A stretch of DNA of 64,000 nucleotides from Sipunculus nudus (taxonomy: Eukaryota; Annelida; Sipuncula; Golfingiida; Sipunculidae). The notes beneath the pieces are model-generated. The model was not told where the DNA came from. It did not search any database and saw only the letters and a list, made by a program, of their open reading frames with translations. Position 1 is the first letter of the stretch. Every line of letters starts with the position of its first letter. The stretch is taken from NCBI GenBank assembly GCA_026874595.1, contig CM049314.1:61857300-61921299 (forward strand). The letters are read 5' to 3'. Of this stretch, positions 12,323 to 25,900 are shown in pieces. A program made the translations under genes and the position numbers.

Positions 12323-14097
12323 GGTCATGTGTAAGTGACAGGAAAGAAGACTGCATTAGCAAGCAGTGAACTTTGTCAGGAGCCACAAAACCATGATGGA
12401 TTGTTTATAATAGTTCAAATACAATTCAATACAAATATATTCAAATACAATATTTCGGTGTTGATGAGGTTTTACAGTAACTTAGATCTTTCTGTTTTCA
12501 TCCAGTGGTTCACATGAATGAGCAAATTGAGAGTCAGCTGTTATAGTTTTGTTTTTAGGTGTGCTCACTCTTGTTACAGAACCGTAATTATGACAAATTT
12601 ACACAATTTTCATTCCTAATAGATAGCAATTTGGATAGGTTTTGGCAGAGAAGCAGTGCACATTTGGCTATAATTGACAATTTAAAATGAGAGTGAATTG
12701 CATAGGTTTAGTCAAAGTGGTAATTAGTAGCATGCTTGATGGTGTCATTTATCATTCTGTTTTAAACCTCTGATGAGTAAATGTCCCTTGGCAAATTATA
12801 TGACATTGGGGCGTGTCACAGACTTGGTTATACTCTGGCAGATAGAATTGTTGCTTGGTTTGTTGTTTTGGTCTCTTTCCTGGACTTCATTGGTGAAAGA
12901 TGCTCAAGTGTTACCATGGTAACCACTGATGCGGTTCCTAGAAGAAGCTGGTAGCACTTAAGGTTATAGCTGTGGTAATTTGTTAAAGTAAACTTGTTAC
13001 TTGTTGATGCTGCTAACTTCATCAGAAATGTCATTGGCATCTTAATCTTTTGCTGTTTAGTGTACTTTTTAACACAAATTAAAAACCTTTCAACATATTT
13101 TGTTCTATGCATGGAGAAGAATTCCTTGTTTATATGGTACTGGTACTTACATTCATGAATACTCAACATAACACAGTGGAAATTTTGTTGGCTACTTGGT
13201 TAATGAATATTCATATTGCTTATTCAAGCTGTAACTTGATAATCAGATAAAGTAAAAACATTTCCAAGCGTTTTATTTTTTAGTCCATGTACTTGGCAAT
13301 CTGATGGTTGTTATGAAACCAATTCCAAATAAACATGTTAAATATAGACCCATAAAAGTCTTCAGGCATGCATGTCTGTTTATTTCACACTGTGTTGTCA
13401 TAACAATATTGTCACATAATTGACAAAAATATTATTGCTATGAATAAATACCAATGTAAAGAATATAAAAAAAATATAGAATTTCTGAGAAATGTTTTTA
13501 TGGACAAAGAATCACAGGAAATATTTGCCACTGAATGGAAGTCTTGCATCTCATGTTTTCAAAACTATAAATAGATAATAAATATTTAGTAGGACTGGCT
13601 GTCAGGATAAAAACTCATGTATATTATTTATTGTTCCAAGCTGATGTATCAACATATTGATATCTGTGTTACAAGAGAACCTGTAAAATATATCTAAATG
13701 AGCCTAGTTCTTAAATAACATGATTTGTCAGTTTCAGTGCTAGCCATACAGGTGTCATGTTGATTTCATGAAATGGGATTCCTGAAGACAGCAGGAAGGC
13801 TGTTTGTTTCAACCGCTTTTAATTTGCTAAAAAATAAAACCCAAAACTGAAAAATTCAGAATGCAAAATTAGGTTTTTCCTTTCCTTAATTAGATTTAAA
13901 ATAACATGTGTTTTTTTTCTGTGGTACCAGTGTACAGAGATTGAAGAATTGATTAATATATTAACACGGTTTCCTGTCAGAGTGATTAGTAGTCATATAT
14001 TTCTATGTTCATTCAGTATATATATCAATTTATGAGGCCAGCCCCAATATTACATATATGTATTCAGTTTGCATTTTTATACATCATTCTATGAAGG
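12323..14097. other. non-coding sequence, nothing recognised
   Basis: AT-rich; no supported gene. The 113-codon open frame on the minus strand at 12828-13169 has no recognisable domain. Confidence 0.4.
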
Positions 14098-14486
14098 TAT
14101 ATATTATGGTATATCCACGGTCTGACCCTCACTGTCCATCTGTCCTTTAACTTTTAGTGTCGCTGGGATAACTTTCCTTGGCATTGATGGATTTTAAATA
14201 AAAACTCACCATAAATACTTACCAACAGATTATCTCATCTGAGTTAGATTATGGGCAACATCCACACATATTCAATAAGGTTAGAGGTCACCAGGCTACT
14301 TGATGGCGTCGCAGTGATAACTTATGAGGAATAAAATGTATTTTAATGACACTCATTGTAAATATTTACCAGTTGAGTTTCTCACCTGAATTACATTCTC
14401 AGGAAAATTCATGCATATTTAATGAGGTCATAGGTCACCAGATAAACAACAGGGGTGTCATACACCATTTGCTGTGCTCTTGTTGA
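14098..14486 (+). repeat. 'TTATGGTATACCCAC' dispersed family, copy 2
   Basis: Starts ATATTATGGTATATCCACGG and ends CATTTGCTGTGCTCTTGTTG. Contains the GGATTTTA, ACTCACCATAAATACTTACC and ATGAGGTCATAGGTCACCAG words; the last is a DR1-type AGGTCA pair. Shorter than the other copies because of an internal deletion. Confidence 0.8.
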
Positions 14487-15851
14487 ACATGGGACCTGCA
14501 TGCCAGTGACGGTTAATTATAGGTTCTGTATGGAAGAAAATTAGTTAATTTTATAATTTCAGGAAAAATGACTTTCATTTTGGTAGCTCAGGGATGGATA
14601 TTTTGAACTTCAAGATCTTTAACTTGTTCTTCTTTTAAATTCAGAACTGTCCTTTGATATATATAAATCAGTTAGATTATGTATTATTAGGACGATTTTG
14701 TTTGAAATTTTGCAGGGTTTGAAATTTAAAGGTGTCTGCAGGCCAGAAGGTAGAATTTAGGATCAGGCCCCTAATTTTGTGAAGAAGCAGACTTGAAAGC
14801 CTGTAAAATATCTGCCTAGTGTGGAAAGTGAAAGCATCAGTGTTTTCATGTGAATCATTTTACACAGTGAAAATTTGAAAAAAAAATAAATCATGGCAGC
14901 CATGTGATTAATTTTGGCACATTTTACAATGCATTAGCTGTGTAAGAGGGAGAAAAAGATAGTGTTCTAAATTGTTATATGATCCTTTACTAGTGTTTCA
15001 GATGTATTCAGACACTGGCTTACAAGTGTATACTTGCATGCAGTTTCTTTGAGTATATTTATAAACCAGATTTAACTATATATAGATTCACAGCTGTGAC
15101 TTACATGAACCAAAAAAAATATTGGCTTGTGATATCTAAAAAGAATAGGCCTTGCTGGCCTGTCACTTTCCTACTAAATTTAAACCATGTACTGATAAAA
15201 TTAATGCAGCATCTAGTTTATATTTGTTTTAAAAGCACCGGAATATATAGAACATTTGGTCTGTAAGATTCCACATAGGACAGAGGAAATATTTAACTCA
15301 AAAGTGCCACTTTATTTAAAGTTTAGAAATGTTACCAAACTCTGTAGGCTTGATCAAACTGTTCACAAAGTAGTTTAGTTACTCATTGACTGACTTTTTC
15401 AAGGTAAATGAACTTGTTAATGGCTGTTAATGAATCATTTCCACTTTTGTCCACAGGGTGGAGCCACTCGAAGTTTCTGTTGCATACATCAGAATCTTAG
15501 TGCGACGGGGTCAAATGTGACCCATGTTATCACGCTTTTTTGCACGCTTTTAGCAAGATGCTTTTAGTATAGATATTTGAAATAAAATATATGTTTAACA
15601 AGTTAAATGAGCAATTTATTTGAAAGTAGAATATTATGGTTGTTGAAAATATACCGAAAGTAAAATATATAGGAAGTGCTACAGAAAAAAAAATTGAAGA
15701 ATTTTCATAAATATAGACACCCCTGAAAAATGGACTTTCTGGCAAATAATAAGGAAATATATAGTAGTTATATTGTTGTGGGATTTTTGTTTTCTTTGTA
15801 CTTTTAGTATTTTGTTGTGCCTTTGTACTATCACTATGTACCTGAGTTTAT
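14487..15851. other. non-coding sequence, nothing recognised
   Basis: AT-rich sequence. One short palindrome, GGGTCA-AATG-TGACCC at 15508-15523, is noted; no gene is supported. Confidence 0.4.
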
Positions 15852-16276
15852 TAGCGAACCTGTAAGCTTATGTGATTGCACAGCGTCATCCATCCCCGGT
15901 CCTCTGTACATTAACCCATGCTAATTCAGAAACGGTCAAAGCTAGCAGCTCCTAATCACATTTAAGAATCAGTCAAATGTCAAACTTTATCGGATTGAGC
16001 TTTATTTTGGGTATCTGCATCAATTTCCATTTTACAGGGGAAAAGCTTAAAAACCTTTAAATATATTCTTCTCCAAAACCGTCCAGCCAAATTGTCCAAT
16101 ATTTCACAGAATTAGTCCCAGAAACAATCTCTCACAAGTGTGTTGGAATGGTTCAAAATGTTTAGTGCTTTCTTTGTACATATACATGTCACACATGTAA
16201 TGGTCCAGCATGGGAGCATTATACCTTATGAATATACCATTGCACAGGTTTGCATTAGGCCTGTAGGCCTTGTTTT
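15852..16276 (+). mobile_element. GCGAACCTGTG-ended non-autonomous element, short copy
   Basis: Left end AGCGAACCTGTAAGC (from 15853); right end GCACAGGTTTGCATTAGGCC (near 16242) followed by a hairpin-forming AGGCCTGTAGGCCT. Left GCGAACCTGT is inverse to right ACAGGTTTGC with one mismatch. Related ends flank the intron 4 region at 28219 and about 31275. No coding capacity. Confidence 0.65.
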
Positions 16277-16671
16277 CTGTGTATATAAGAAATGAAAAAT
16301 GTTCAATGTACCGGTTATTCATTTCCTTCCCAAGGTAATATCACTATTGCTTCCTGCAAATTATGAACTTTTAGTCTATGTCATTAGATATTGCACAAGA
16401 AAAATGAATAGTTGACTGAATACACTTACTTGACACATTAATTAAGTTGCAGTAATTAAGAAGCAGTTAGAATATTAATAAAGGAAAACATACAAGTCAT
16501 CAGTGATTGATGATGGAGACGAGTTTAGGGAGAAAAAAAATCATGTCAGTAATTGGCTAGGATTCTCGATTAATTATTTCTCTACCTGGTGATTTAGTAT
16601 TATGCTTAAACAAATTTTACCTTGATTGGTTTCTTGATTTCTATTAAACCTATCATCTATGACGTGATGTA

Positions 16672-17166
16672 TTATGGTATACCCACGGTCCGTCTGTCTG
16701 TCTGTCTGTCAATTTTAAGAGTTGCTGTGATAACTTACCAGGGTATTGATGGATTAACCAAAAGATTATCTCTCCCAAGTTAGATTATTGGAAAAATCCT
16801 TTCATGTTTTAAGTTCTGAGTTCACTAGGCTACTTTGTGGTGTTGCTTGGATAACTTACCAGGAATATGCTGGATTTTGATAAATCTCCACAGAAATATC
16901 AATCAATATAATATATCACCTAAGTTAGGTTGAAATCCAGTAAATACCATACTTATATAATGAGGTTAGAGGTCACCAGACTGGTGGTGCAGTGATGACT
17001 AGCCAAAAATCTGATGGATTTTCATGAAACTTATTATGAATAATAACCAATTGAGTTTCTCACCTGTATCACATTCTCAACAAAATTTGCGCATATTTTA
17101 AAATGAGGTCAGAGATCACAAGATATGCTACGGGCTTATTATGCACCATTTGTGCGCTCTTGTTGA
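16672..17166 (+). repeat. 'TTATGGTATACCCAC' dispersed family, copy 3
   Basis: Starts TATTATGGTATACCCACGGT followed by (CTGT)n and ends ATTTGTGCGCTCTTGTTG. About three internal subunits, each with TAACTTACCAGG, TTGATGGATT and AATGAGGTNAGAGGTCACCA. Confidence 0.85.
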
Positions 17167-18394
17167 AGCAGTTTTATGGTAGGCTAATGAGTGAGAGCTA
17201 TCCAAAAATTTTTGGTTCATTCATGCATAAGTGACTGAAAATATGCGAATATTCCTTGATAATGTTCCTAAATCCAGATTATTGGCCAGATCCACTCCAA
17301 AATCTAATTTATTATTTATTTGCCCACTAGTGAAATGCCCTGAAGAGTTCATAAGATTTCTTTAATGATTGCGAGTTATGTTGTGAACAGACAAACACAC
17401 AAACTTGGATGAATGCATAACTTCCTTGTGGCTCAAAGCAAAATGAGTACATGACTGTGGAAATTACCTTAGGATATAAAACCCTAATCTATACATTTAC
17501 CACTCCCATTCAGCGAGCTTCACATTATGCATTGGACAATAAACTTTCTAGGGCTTGAAAATTCAAGTGGTATAACATCTGTCTGAGCCCCATGTAAATT
17601 CACGAGGAGTCTGATTATTCTGTGAAACCTTGTCTACGGAGGTTAGAACACTTTAAGCTGTGTGACAAAATGACAGTTTATTGACATCCTGGTGTGTACA
17701 GACGTACTGCTCAACCAGATTATCATTAGTTTGTTTGTCACATATTGTTACAAGCCACAAAAAGTCATGATCCATACTGTAAATAGAAGTACTATTTTAG
17801 AACAAATCAAATCCTGCCCAAAAATTTGAACATTATGAAACATATATGAAAGATGTACAAACAGACAAAGAAATAACGCTTTGAAAGATGACAGTTTTTG
17901 CATGACTTAGTCTTTTAAAAAAAAATTACCCATGCAGTAATTTTATCTTGAAGTCTTCAGTATCTATTTGAGAACCTACTGTTACAATTAAGTTATGTGA
18001 TAATGCAGAAATTTATATATGTATCAGTTCTGTATTGTGGTTAACTTTGCTAGTAATAGAACTAGAACCAGTATTACCAGAATATTATATACCTGAGCAC
18101 TATTTGGCTGATGTGACTTCCTCCTGAGCACTTATTGGCTGATATGACCTCCATGACTGACAAGGCGGAACCATCCTTGTGTCCACTGACAGTCAAAACA
18201 TCGTTTCCATTTGATTGGTCATGTGTAAGGCCATGCTGATCACAAGGGTGTAACCATTTATTGTGTATTTAGCTTTAGGGCTGTAAAGTTACCAGGTACG
18301 TGAGTGAGCCTGGTTTCTCGGTGTATTGAACTCAGTGGGTAACTAGATCTTGTGCTTTACATAGTGGTACAGGCTTTCTATTATACACGTCTAT
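17167..18394. other. non-coding sequence, nothing recognised
   Basis: No supported gene. A short direct repeat, GAGCACT(T)ATTTGGCTGAT / GAGCACTTATTGGCTGAT, lies near 18095-18145. Confidence 0.4.
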
Positions 18395-18901
18395 GACAGA
18401 TTAATGTATACCCACAATCTGTCCGTCTGTCTGTCAGTTAACTTTTAGTTGCGCTATGATAGCTTACCTGGGCTTTGATGGATTCCCATGAAACTCACCA
18501 TAACTACTTACCAATACATAATTTCACCCGAGTTCTATTATAAAGGCAAAATCCAAGCATATTAAATGAAGTAAAAGGGCACGAGGCTACTTTGTGGTGT
18601 AGCCATGATATCTTATGAATATGATGGATTTTGATCAAACTCGACAGAAATATTAATAAATATAATATCCGACCTAAGTTTGATTTCCACCAAAATCCAT
18701 GCATGTTAAATGAGGTCACCACACATTGGTGGCACTATGATGACCCACCAAAAAATCTGATTGATTGTCATGAAACTCATTAAAAATATCAACCAATACA
18801 GTTTCTCACCTGATTTTAATTCTCGGCAAAATTCATGCATATTTAATGAGGTCAGAGGTCACAAGAAGGGAGTATTATGCACATTTGCGGTTCTCTTGTT
18901 G
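18395..18901 (+). repeat. 'TTATGGTATACCCAC' dispersed family, copy 4
   Basis: Starts TTAATGTATACCCACAATCT and ends ATTTGCGGTTCTCTTGTTG. Internal subunits as in copy 3; AGGTCAGAGGTCA (DR1) near 18851. All four copies in the window point the same way. Confidence 0.8.
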
Positions 18902-20185
18902 CTGTTTGTACAGTGCTGTTTCTTTATATTATGTTAAAGTATCCTCTTTTCTGAGGATAGTGTGGATTTGTTGTCATATTATTATCAGGTGTTTTTCATG
19001 ACAAACAATTTCCTCATATATAGTGATTCTCAAGGCCACAGAGGATATGTTTTCATATGTGTGTTCTTTTGTAGGTTTGTATGTTTGTGGCACAAAAACT
19101 GCTGGACTAATTTCCACAAAACCTTGTTGTAGGATGAGACATGGTCCAGTGGAGATACCATGTAATTTTTAGCATCAGGGTACAGAGGGTGGATATAGTA
19201 GGATGCTTTTGCCTTATGATTAAAAACTGAATAAAGTTATCAAACTACCAACTGCTGCCATCTGTCAGCAGATTTTGGCACTAAAGGATCAAAGGTTTTG
19301 AAACACAAGTGTACATGATAACTCCCAAAATGTTTGTATATAATTGAATAAAGGGGCATTTAATTTGTTTTAAAACTCCTACCATAGAACCACTGCTTGT
19401 TAAAGCACGGTATACTGGGTTTCACTACGAGTTACTTGGCACAGGGCCAAGAAAGCTCAGACCAATGAGAGCTGGGTATCACATAGGTATAGTTTGTACA
19501 CTGTACCCCTCACACACACACACACACACACATGCACACACACTGGTCATTCATGGCCCTGCACTGCTTTTAGTGTTATCAGTGATTCCTGAAAACAGTT
19601 TCCCGGTCAATACTAGTTCATGTATGTCAAAATTTCAAAGGCAAACAGTGGATATTTTCACCAAGATTTTTGCTATTTACATATTTCTCACTGAAAATTT
19701 TATCCTTTTGCAAAATATCAATTTTATATGATCTTGGAAACATGTTGTATCAGGTTTTCTCGTTTGGTGGTGAATTGGGTAATTCCTCATAATATTTATC
19801 AGGCAAGCTTTATACTTTATTTTCTCAAAAGATTTATAAATTTATATTTTTCATAAAGTCCTGATCTGTAGCACTGTAAGTATGTTTTTACAGTGGCCAG
19901 GTCTGGAGTTTGGTTTATTTTAACTTGTGTATCGGTCCCATGATCTTGGCAGAGCTCTTGTCAATAAGCACTAAAGAAGCTGGATCAGCCAGTGCACCAC
20001 TTGACCTTAAGACCTAACAGACCTTGAAGACTGTTTTAAGTACCCCACCAGTTGCTGAGGTTCAGAGCAGAGGCTGCTTGACAGACAGCTTGCTTTTACA
20101 GCATCTGCTGACACCTGTACCAGCTAATAGACTAAATACTGGAGACGGATTAAAAGGTTCCATCAGCAGTGAACACAAAATTTAA
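18902..20185. other. non-coding sequence with a (CA)n tract
   Basis: No gene supported. A (CA)n microsatellite lies at about 19510-19545. A CTCF-like core on the minus strand (CAGATGGCAG) lies near 19257. Confidence 0.45.
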
Positions 20186-20219
20186 GTGGTCTCCCCTGCA
20201 TCATTGCCACCTGCTTTCT

Positions 20220-20900
20220 TTACTCACTGCTCAGTACTCATAAATAAGTATCCGCTGCTCAGTTGGTACTCGTTGTTTCTTCTGTGCACTTTTTTGGTGG
20301 TCACTGTGTCGCATGTTCAGTTAAAACCCACTGTGCATTACTTGCGGTTTAACAACTATATATCTTACTGGCCTCTCTGTGGAATCTGTAACATTGTTAT
20401 TCACTCAGCTTAGTTCATACTGTCGAGCAGTATACAGTCTGCCTAGCAGCTTATTTTTATTTGACACTTGTTGACAAACGAGCATTCACAGCTCAAATGG
20501 TGTTCACCCTGTACTTGGTTTTTTTAGTGCTTCATCAATGTTCAATATTTAGTCCATGTTCAAGGTTTTCCTTGTGTTCACTGTTCAGTTGGTGCTCACC
20601 ATTGCTTGATCACTGCTCAGCAGATGTTCTCTATTTACTCAGTGTTCAGTTGATAGTCACTAGCTGCTCAAAGTTCACTGCTCAGTTAATGGCAGCCATC
20701 TGCTCAATGTGTTAACTGTTCAGCTGACCCTCACCATCTACTCAGTGTTAACTGCTGCTCAAGTTGATGCTCACTGTTTCCTGAGTACTCAGTTGTGCTC
20801 TCTATTGACTCAGCATTCACTGTACAGTTGCAAATTACAATCTGCTCAGAGTTAAGACTTGTTGACTCATTGTTTATTGCTCATTTGTTTCTGCATGCTC
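20220..20900. repeat. degenerate minisatellite of about 34 bp, 'CACTGCTCAGTTGATGCTCA'
   Basis: Repeated degenerate CACTGCTCAGTTGGTGCTCA-like words (20580-20780 is clearest) spaced about 32-40 bp. Open frames across it are by-products. Confidence 0.6.
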
Positions 20901-22770
20901 TGTGTCAGTTTGGGGTAAATGCTGTCCAGCTGATCATATCTACAATGTGTTTTGGTTTAATTGGGGTTTCCATTATCTTTGACATTTAAGTCAGATAATT
21001 AAGGCCAAAATATTGTGTGTTTCTCAGGCACTTTTTTTCAGAAATCAATGCTGGCAGGCATTTTTTTTAACCTTTTTTTTTGTATGTTTTGATAAAAATG
21101 TCATATGATCAGGGAAAATAATAACCAAATTTTTTTGCTTAACAGGTAAAAGCACTACATAACAAAGGAAATCTTATCAAAATTTGTATTATTCTTGAAG
21201 ATTAAATTCCAAATTAAAATTTCTAATGGGGGGGGGGGGGGGGGGTTAAAATTGATGCAGCCAGTGCCAGAGAACCAAACCTTTTCTATTGGCCTTATGA
21301 ATATAAGTATATAAATATACTTATGTCATGTCACTGTCCTTGTCTAGTTAATAATGACCATCATCTCTCTTGTAGTTGTATGTTGGGCGATATCCTATTT
21401 TTGTTAAGCTGACTTTTAACCAGTATTTCAGTTTGTGCTAACTGCTTAATCATTCCTCATTTTCCAGTGACTGTGTCTTCAAGGTTGAGTATTTGCTCTA
21501 TTTTCTCAAGCTTACTACAGAGCTGCTGTAGTACAGCTTCATAGTGTACATGATTTCTACTGAACCATACTGTTTTATTGTGTAAACTATAATAAAACAA
21601 CATTAGAGATTTGTCATCATCAGGTCTAATTGGGACTTGCATGGAAATAGATCCATTCTCTTTATTGAGAAAATTTTGAGCAAATTTCTGTGTGCAGTAA
21701 ACATTTACCTGTGTTCAACAATGGCGTTAATGGCCAACATAAAAGTAGTATTCATATAAGACTTTTCTTTCTCCTTTCAATTGTGAGTAAAAAAAATCTC
21801 CCGTCGTATATCATTTGTTGCTGATGAATTGAAATTCATGTTTCTTGACGGTCTTTCAATTTTGTGTTTCTTATGATGGACTGTGTAGGACGTTCAGCCA
21901 TGGAAGGTAATCAGTCATTTTCACTGTGTTAGGTCCAATTATGATTTTTTTCTGCGTGTGGTAAGCACTTGTCTCGTTTCATGCTGCCGTCTGTATGGAT
22001 CGTCCCTGACAAGCTCGTAATTAACATGCGATCTGTAGTGTGTCTGCTACAGGGTTTGAAAGAAGCAGGCTTAACAGGCTTGTAAAATTCCACCTATGAT
22101 ATAGCATTCTTAAAAGTAGTCCCATAATTCCTAACCGGAAGACAACCTTAATTATCTCATTAGAGAATATTAATGATATATACTGAAACTCATTCTGTCA
22201 TATGTATATCTTTTATCTAACTTAAAGGAGCTTATATTCAGAATTTATGAACTTGGTTCACTTCTTTTGGCTGACCTCTATCTTTTTGACACAGCAGTGA
22301 AAGAAACGTGTTTCAATGAATATTAAGACATTGGCATTTAAGGTTTTATGTACATTGGCATATTAAGGGTTCTTGACTTGGAATATTCTCAGACTCGGTG
22401 GTCAGGACTCCAGAAATCAGGCCGATCAAATACATCTCGTGTCCAGTAAAAATAGCTCTGACAGTCAAAATAGTAAACCCACCTTAAAGACTTCTGACAC
22501 AATATTACAAAAACAGGTTTAGACTTACTTAGTAAAACAGGTTTTACTACAAAAAGAGGTTAAGAAATAAAATTTTTGGTGCAGGGGGTTATAATTGATG
22601 CGGGCAATGCCTGAGAACCATACCTTTTTTTTGGCCTAATTTATGATACTTTATATGGAGTTTACACATGTATTATGAAGTATCGTGATATTTATTATAT
22701 CATGAGATAACAAGAACTGTCACCTTGACATTCCTGACAATACATAATTATCTGTCTTGTTTCTTTACAG
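20901..22770. other. 5' flank or intron upstream of the CAB39 first coding exon
   Basis: Because the first coding exon begins at a splice acceptor, part of this is probably intron. No 5' exon is identified. It holds a poly-G run at about 21228-21245. A roughly 55-bp direct repeat occurs at 21241-21295 and 22588-22645: GGGGGTTAAAATTGATGC versus GGGGGTTATAATTGATGC, then GAGAACCAAACCTTTT versus GAGAACCATACCTTTT. Confidence 0.5.
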
Positions 22771-22945
22771 AGAGAGGTGTGCCTGTACAGCCAAATCGTT
22801 CCACTGACGGTTACGTGCAACCTGCCTTCCCATCATGCCTCTGTTTGGCCGCCCACAAAAATCTCCACAGGACCAGGTGCGAAGCCTGCGGGAAGCACTC
22901 AACTCACTGAAGCAGTATGAGAAAGACGAGAAAAAGCTTCACAAG
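22771..22945 (+). CDS. CAB39: CAB39 exon with 5'UTR end and first 37 codons
   Basis: The acceptor TTCTTTACAG ends at 22770. The exon starts with 64 nt of 5'UTR (22771-22834) without an upstream ATG, then ATG at 22835-22837 (context CATCATGC), and ends with AAG before the donor GTACAG at 22946. The start was chosen because the [12 protein letters not shown]-terminus is the family N-terminus. An acceptor upstream of the ATG means at least one non-coding exon and the promoter lie further upstream; I could not locate them. Confidence 0.93.
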
Positions 22946-25900
22946 GTACAGTCACCACGGGCTGAGGCATAATGATCCGGCCTGTGAATTAAGAGGGGAC
23001 TTAGAATTTATTATTTACATTCAATTTATTCTCAATTCTATTGTAACTTAATAGCATATTTCACACTATCTTAAAAATGGAAGCAAACATTTCACCATGA
23101 TGGTTAAGATAAGATAAGATGGCACAATTTGCTTTACTTTATAAATTAATAAGCATTATGATTTAAGTCTAGAAAATAAGTATTTACATTTTGTATGCTC
23201 ATTGAACAAATGCACTGATTTAGGCATCAGAGACACCCTGAAGTAGGCAATCAAAAGTTTGTTATGCTGTTTCCCAATGCGCTTTGGAAATAACCAGTAA
23301 ACTATCTATAATATCATCCTTCTGTTGATTTAATCATATAGAAAATAGCCAATCAGGTGCCATCTAACATGATGCTGACCAATGATGTCTCAGCTGTCAT
23401 GCCTTGTATGATGCAGAGAGATTATTGTTAAATATCACTGATGCTGTCTATTAGATGATCAGGTATCGTCATTATATTGACAAGGGACATTTGGCAATAC
23501 TACCACAATATTTGTGTACCATATATCTATGTATCTCAGTGTATTGGTATCCATTGTAAATTTGTATCATCTCAACACTAATCTATTATGCATTGGTGGC
23601 TTTCGTAGCCTCCGCTGAATGTTAATACTATCCTCAAGTTCATGTCAAATGTCATATTAAGATATTATGTTATTATTCTACATAAGCTTGCCCAAATTTG
23701 GATATTTTCTTTGAAAATGCTGCAGGCCATTCTAAATGTTAACTCATTTGACAACTCTCGCTCACTGCAGTGATACACTGGTTAATGTACAAGATCTTGA
23801 TTTGTCTCCATACAATCATGCAGTTGGCAGTTGTCCTGTTATCTCTTGGAAGCCAATTAAAAAGCATAGGTGTCTCTCACAGATTGGGAAAATACTAAAA
23901 CTTTTGTTAATACTATAAAAATATCATAGAAAATGAAATCCAGTTTGACTCTTTTATTTTATAACTTACAGGCTGCTGAGGAGACGTCCAAGACATTGAC
24001 GTCAATTAAACAGATACTTTACGGTACAAATGACCAGGAACCTCAGACGGAGCTCGTAGCCCAGCTGGCCCAAGAGATGTACAATCAGAACACTATACAA
24101 CTCCTCATACAGAACCTTAGCCGCATCGACTTCGAGGTACGCAAGAATGATTACTGAAAATAGTAACAAATAACAATTGTATAGTGCCAATTCTTGTTAA
24201 TCAGCTTTACTCGGTTAACATACTCATATGCAGTGTCAATCCCTGACCCCCCTCCCCCCCCAAATCATTATATTTTCTCCCGCTCTCTCCCCTGAGCATT
24301 TTTTAATTGTATCCGCCAAAGTAGTTTCGGGGATACACCCAATTTTGTACAGTATTTGAGCAATTTAAGAAAATTTTCACGTGCTGATCGCAGGGTATGT
24401 AAAATCCTATACTTAATCAGGTTTGCTGATAAGTATGGTTACAGTCATCAATAAAGACAGTCCATTAAAAATTTAAACATCCAATTTATCATCAGCCAAC
24501 GATCATGGGTCACTTGAAAGGCCTCAGCTGATTTGGATTCATGCACTGGAAATTCAAGTGCGGCTTTAAAAGGGTTTTCCAGACCTTCCTCTTCTTCAGA
24601 AATTGTGGACAGGGTACAGAAAAGTTTTGGTGAGGCTTTAAATAGACATGGGGATTCAAATGGAGAATTTACGGTAATCTGTGTATTTTAACAGCAGGGA
24701 ATTCTTATTTTCATTGTACACTTTTGTGTTATAGGGCAAGAAGGATGTGGCCCAGATCTTTAGCAATCTGCTACGGAGGGCCATCGGAACAAGGAACCCT
24801 ACTGTGGAGTATATCTGCATGAATCAGGAGATCCTCCTCCAGCTGACGAAAGGGTAAATACAACAATTGTTTTGTAATAGTAATAATTACAACAATCCTC
24901 CGTAGCAGTAATAATTATTACAGTCCTGGTGGTACAGTATTAATTACAACAGTCTCAATGTGCGTATAATAATTACAACAGTCATGGTGCAACAGTAAAA
25001 TCTATAATTACTATTGCCCAAATGTAATAGTAAAGTAATAATTACAAGTCCTGGTGCAGCGGTAATTATAACAATAGTCTTGGTGTTACAATAATAATCA
25101 TAATTATAAAAGCCCAAATGTAACAGTAACAATTACAGCAGTCCATATGTTACAGTTATAATAACAACAGTCATGGTGTTACAGAAAGTATTACATAGTC
25201 ATAGTGTAACAGTAATAATGACAAAGGTCCTATTGCAGTTGTAATGGTTACAACTACACTGCAGTAACCAAGAATAATAATCACAGTAGACTCTGTAACA
25301 ACAATAAATACATCAGTCCTGTTGTATCAGGTAATTGATTCTATTGGTAATAATTAGTGAACCTATTATAACATTAATAATGACTACATTCCTTGTGTAG
25401 CAGGAAAACTGTATTTTACTGGGTAGCTAATTAATGCTTCCTGTTAGCTGTTTAATGAACCTGTCTCTGGTAAAATTCTGGATGGACCTCTCTCCAGGCC
25501 ATACAGAGAACTGGTATATCTGGTTGAGAGTGATGGTGCCATCTGTTGGCAGGACTGTAAACCAAAAGTTGTATCTTGACAAATTCAATCCCTGATTATA
25601 AACTGAACCCCTAATGTTTGAGAAATAGTTTCCTTTGTAAAAGTTGGTGCTCAGTGTGTTATCTGTTAATATTTCTATCATATAAGTTTAAGATAATTAT
25701 AAAAATTATTGTAATTTAAGGTAGCATCCCTTTCGAAAACCCCTAAATTTAAAATTTATTCTAAGGCTTTTTCTAATGCATGATGCATATTTGAATGCAT
25801 AAAGTATACATCATTTTGAACCTGGCACAGAGACTCTTTCTAATGTTATATGCATTTATGAAATTCATTTTTGAAAATTTTATTTTTTAATGGTACACAA

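Noticed and set aside
15508-15523. GGGTCA-AATG-TGACCC palindrome as an estrogen-type response element
   Set aside because: The spacer is four bases instead of three and it is isolated from any gene; probably chance.
21228-21245. Poly-G run as a structured G-quadruplex element
   Set aside because: Simple homopolymer, similar runs at 31484 and 33530; length is sequencing-error prone, so no claim is made.
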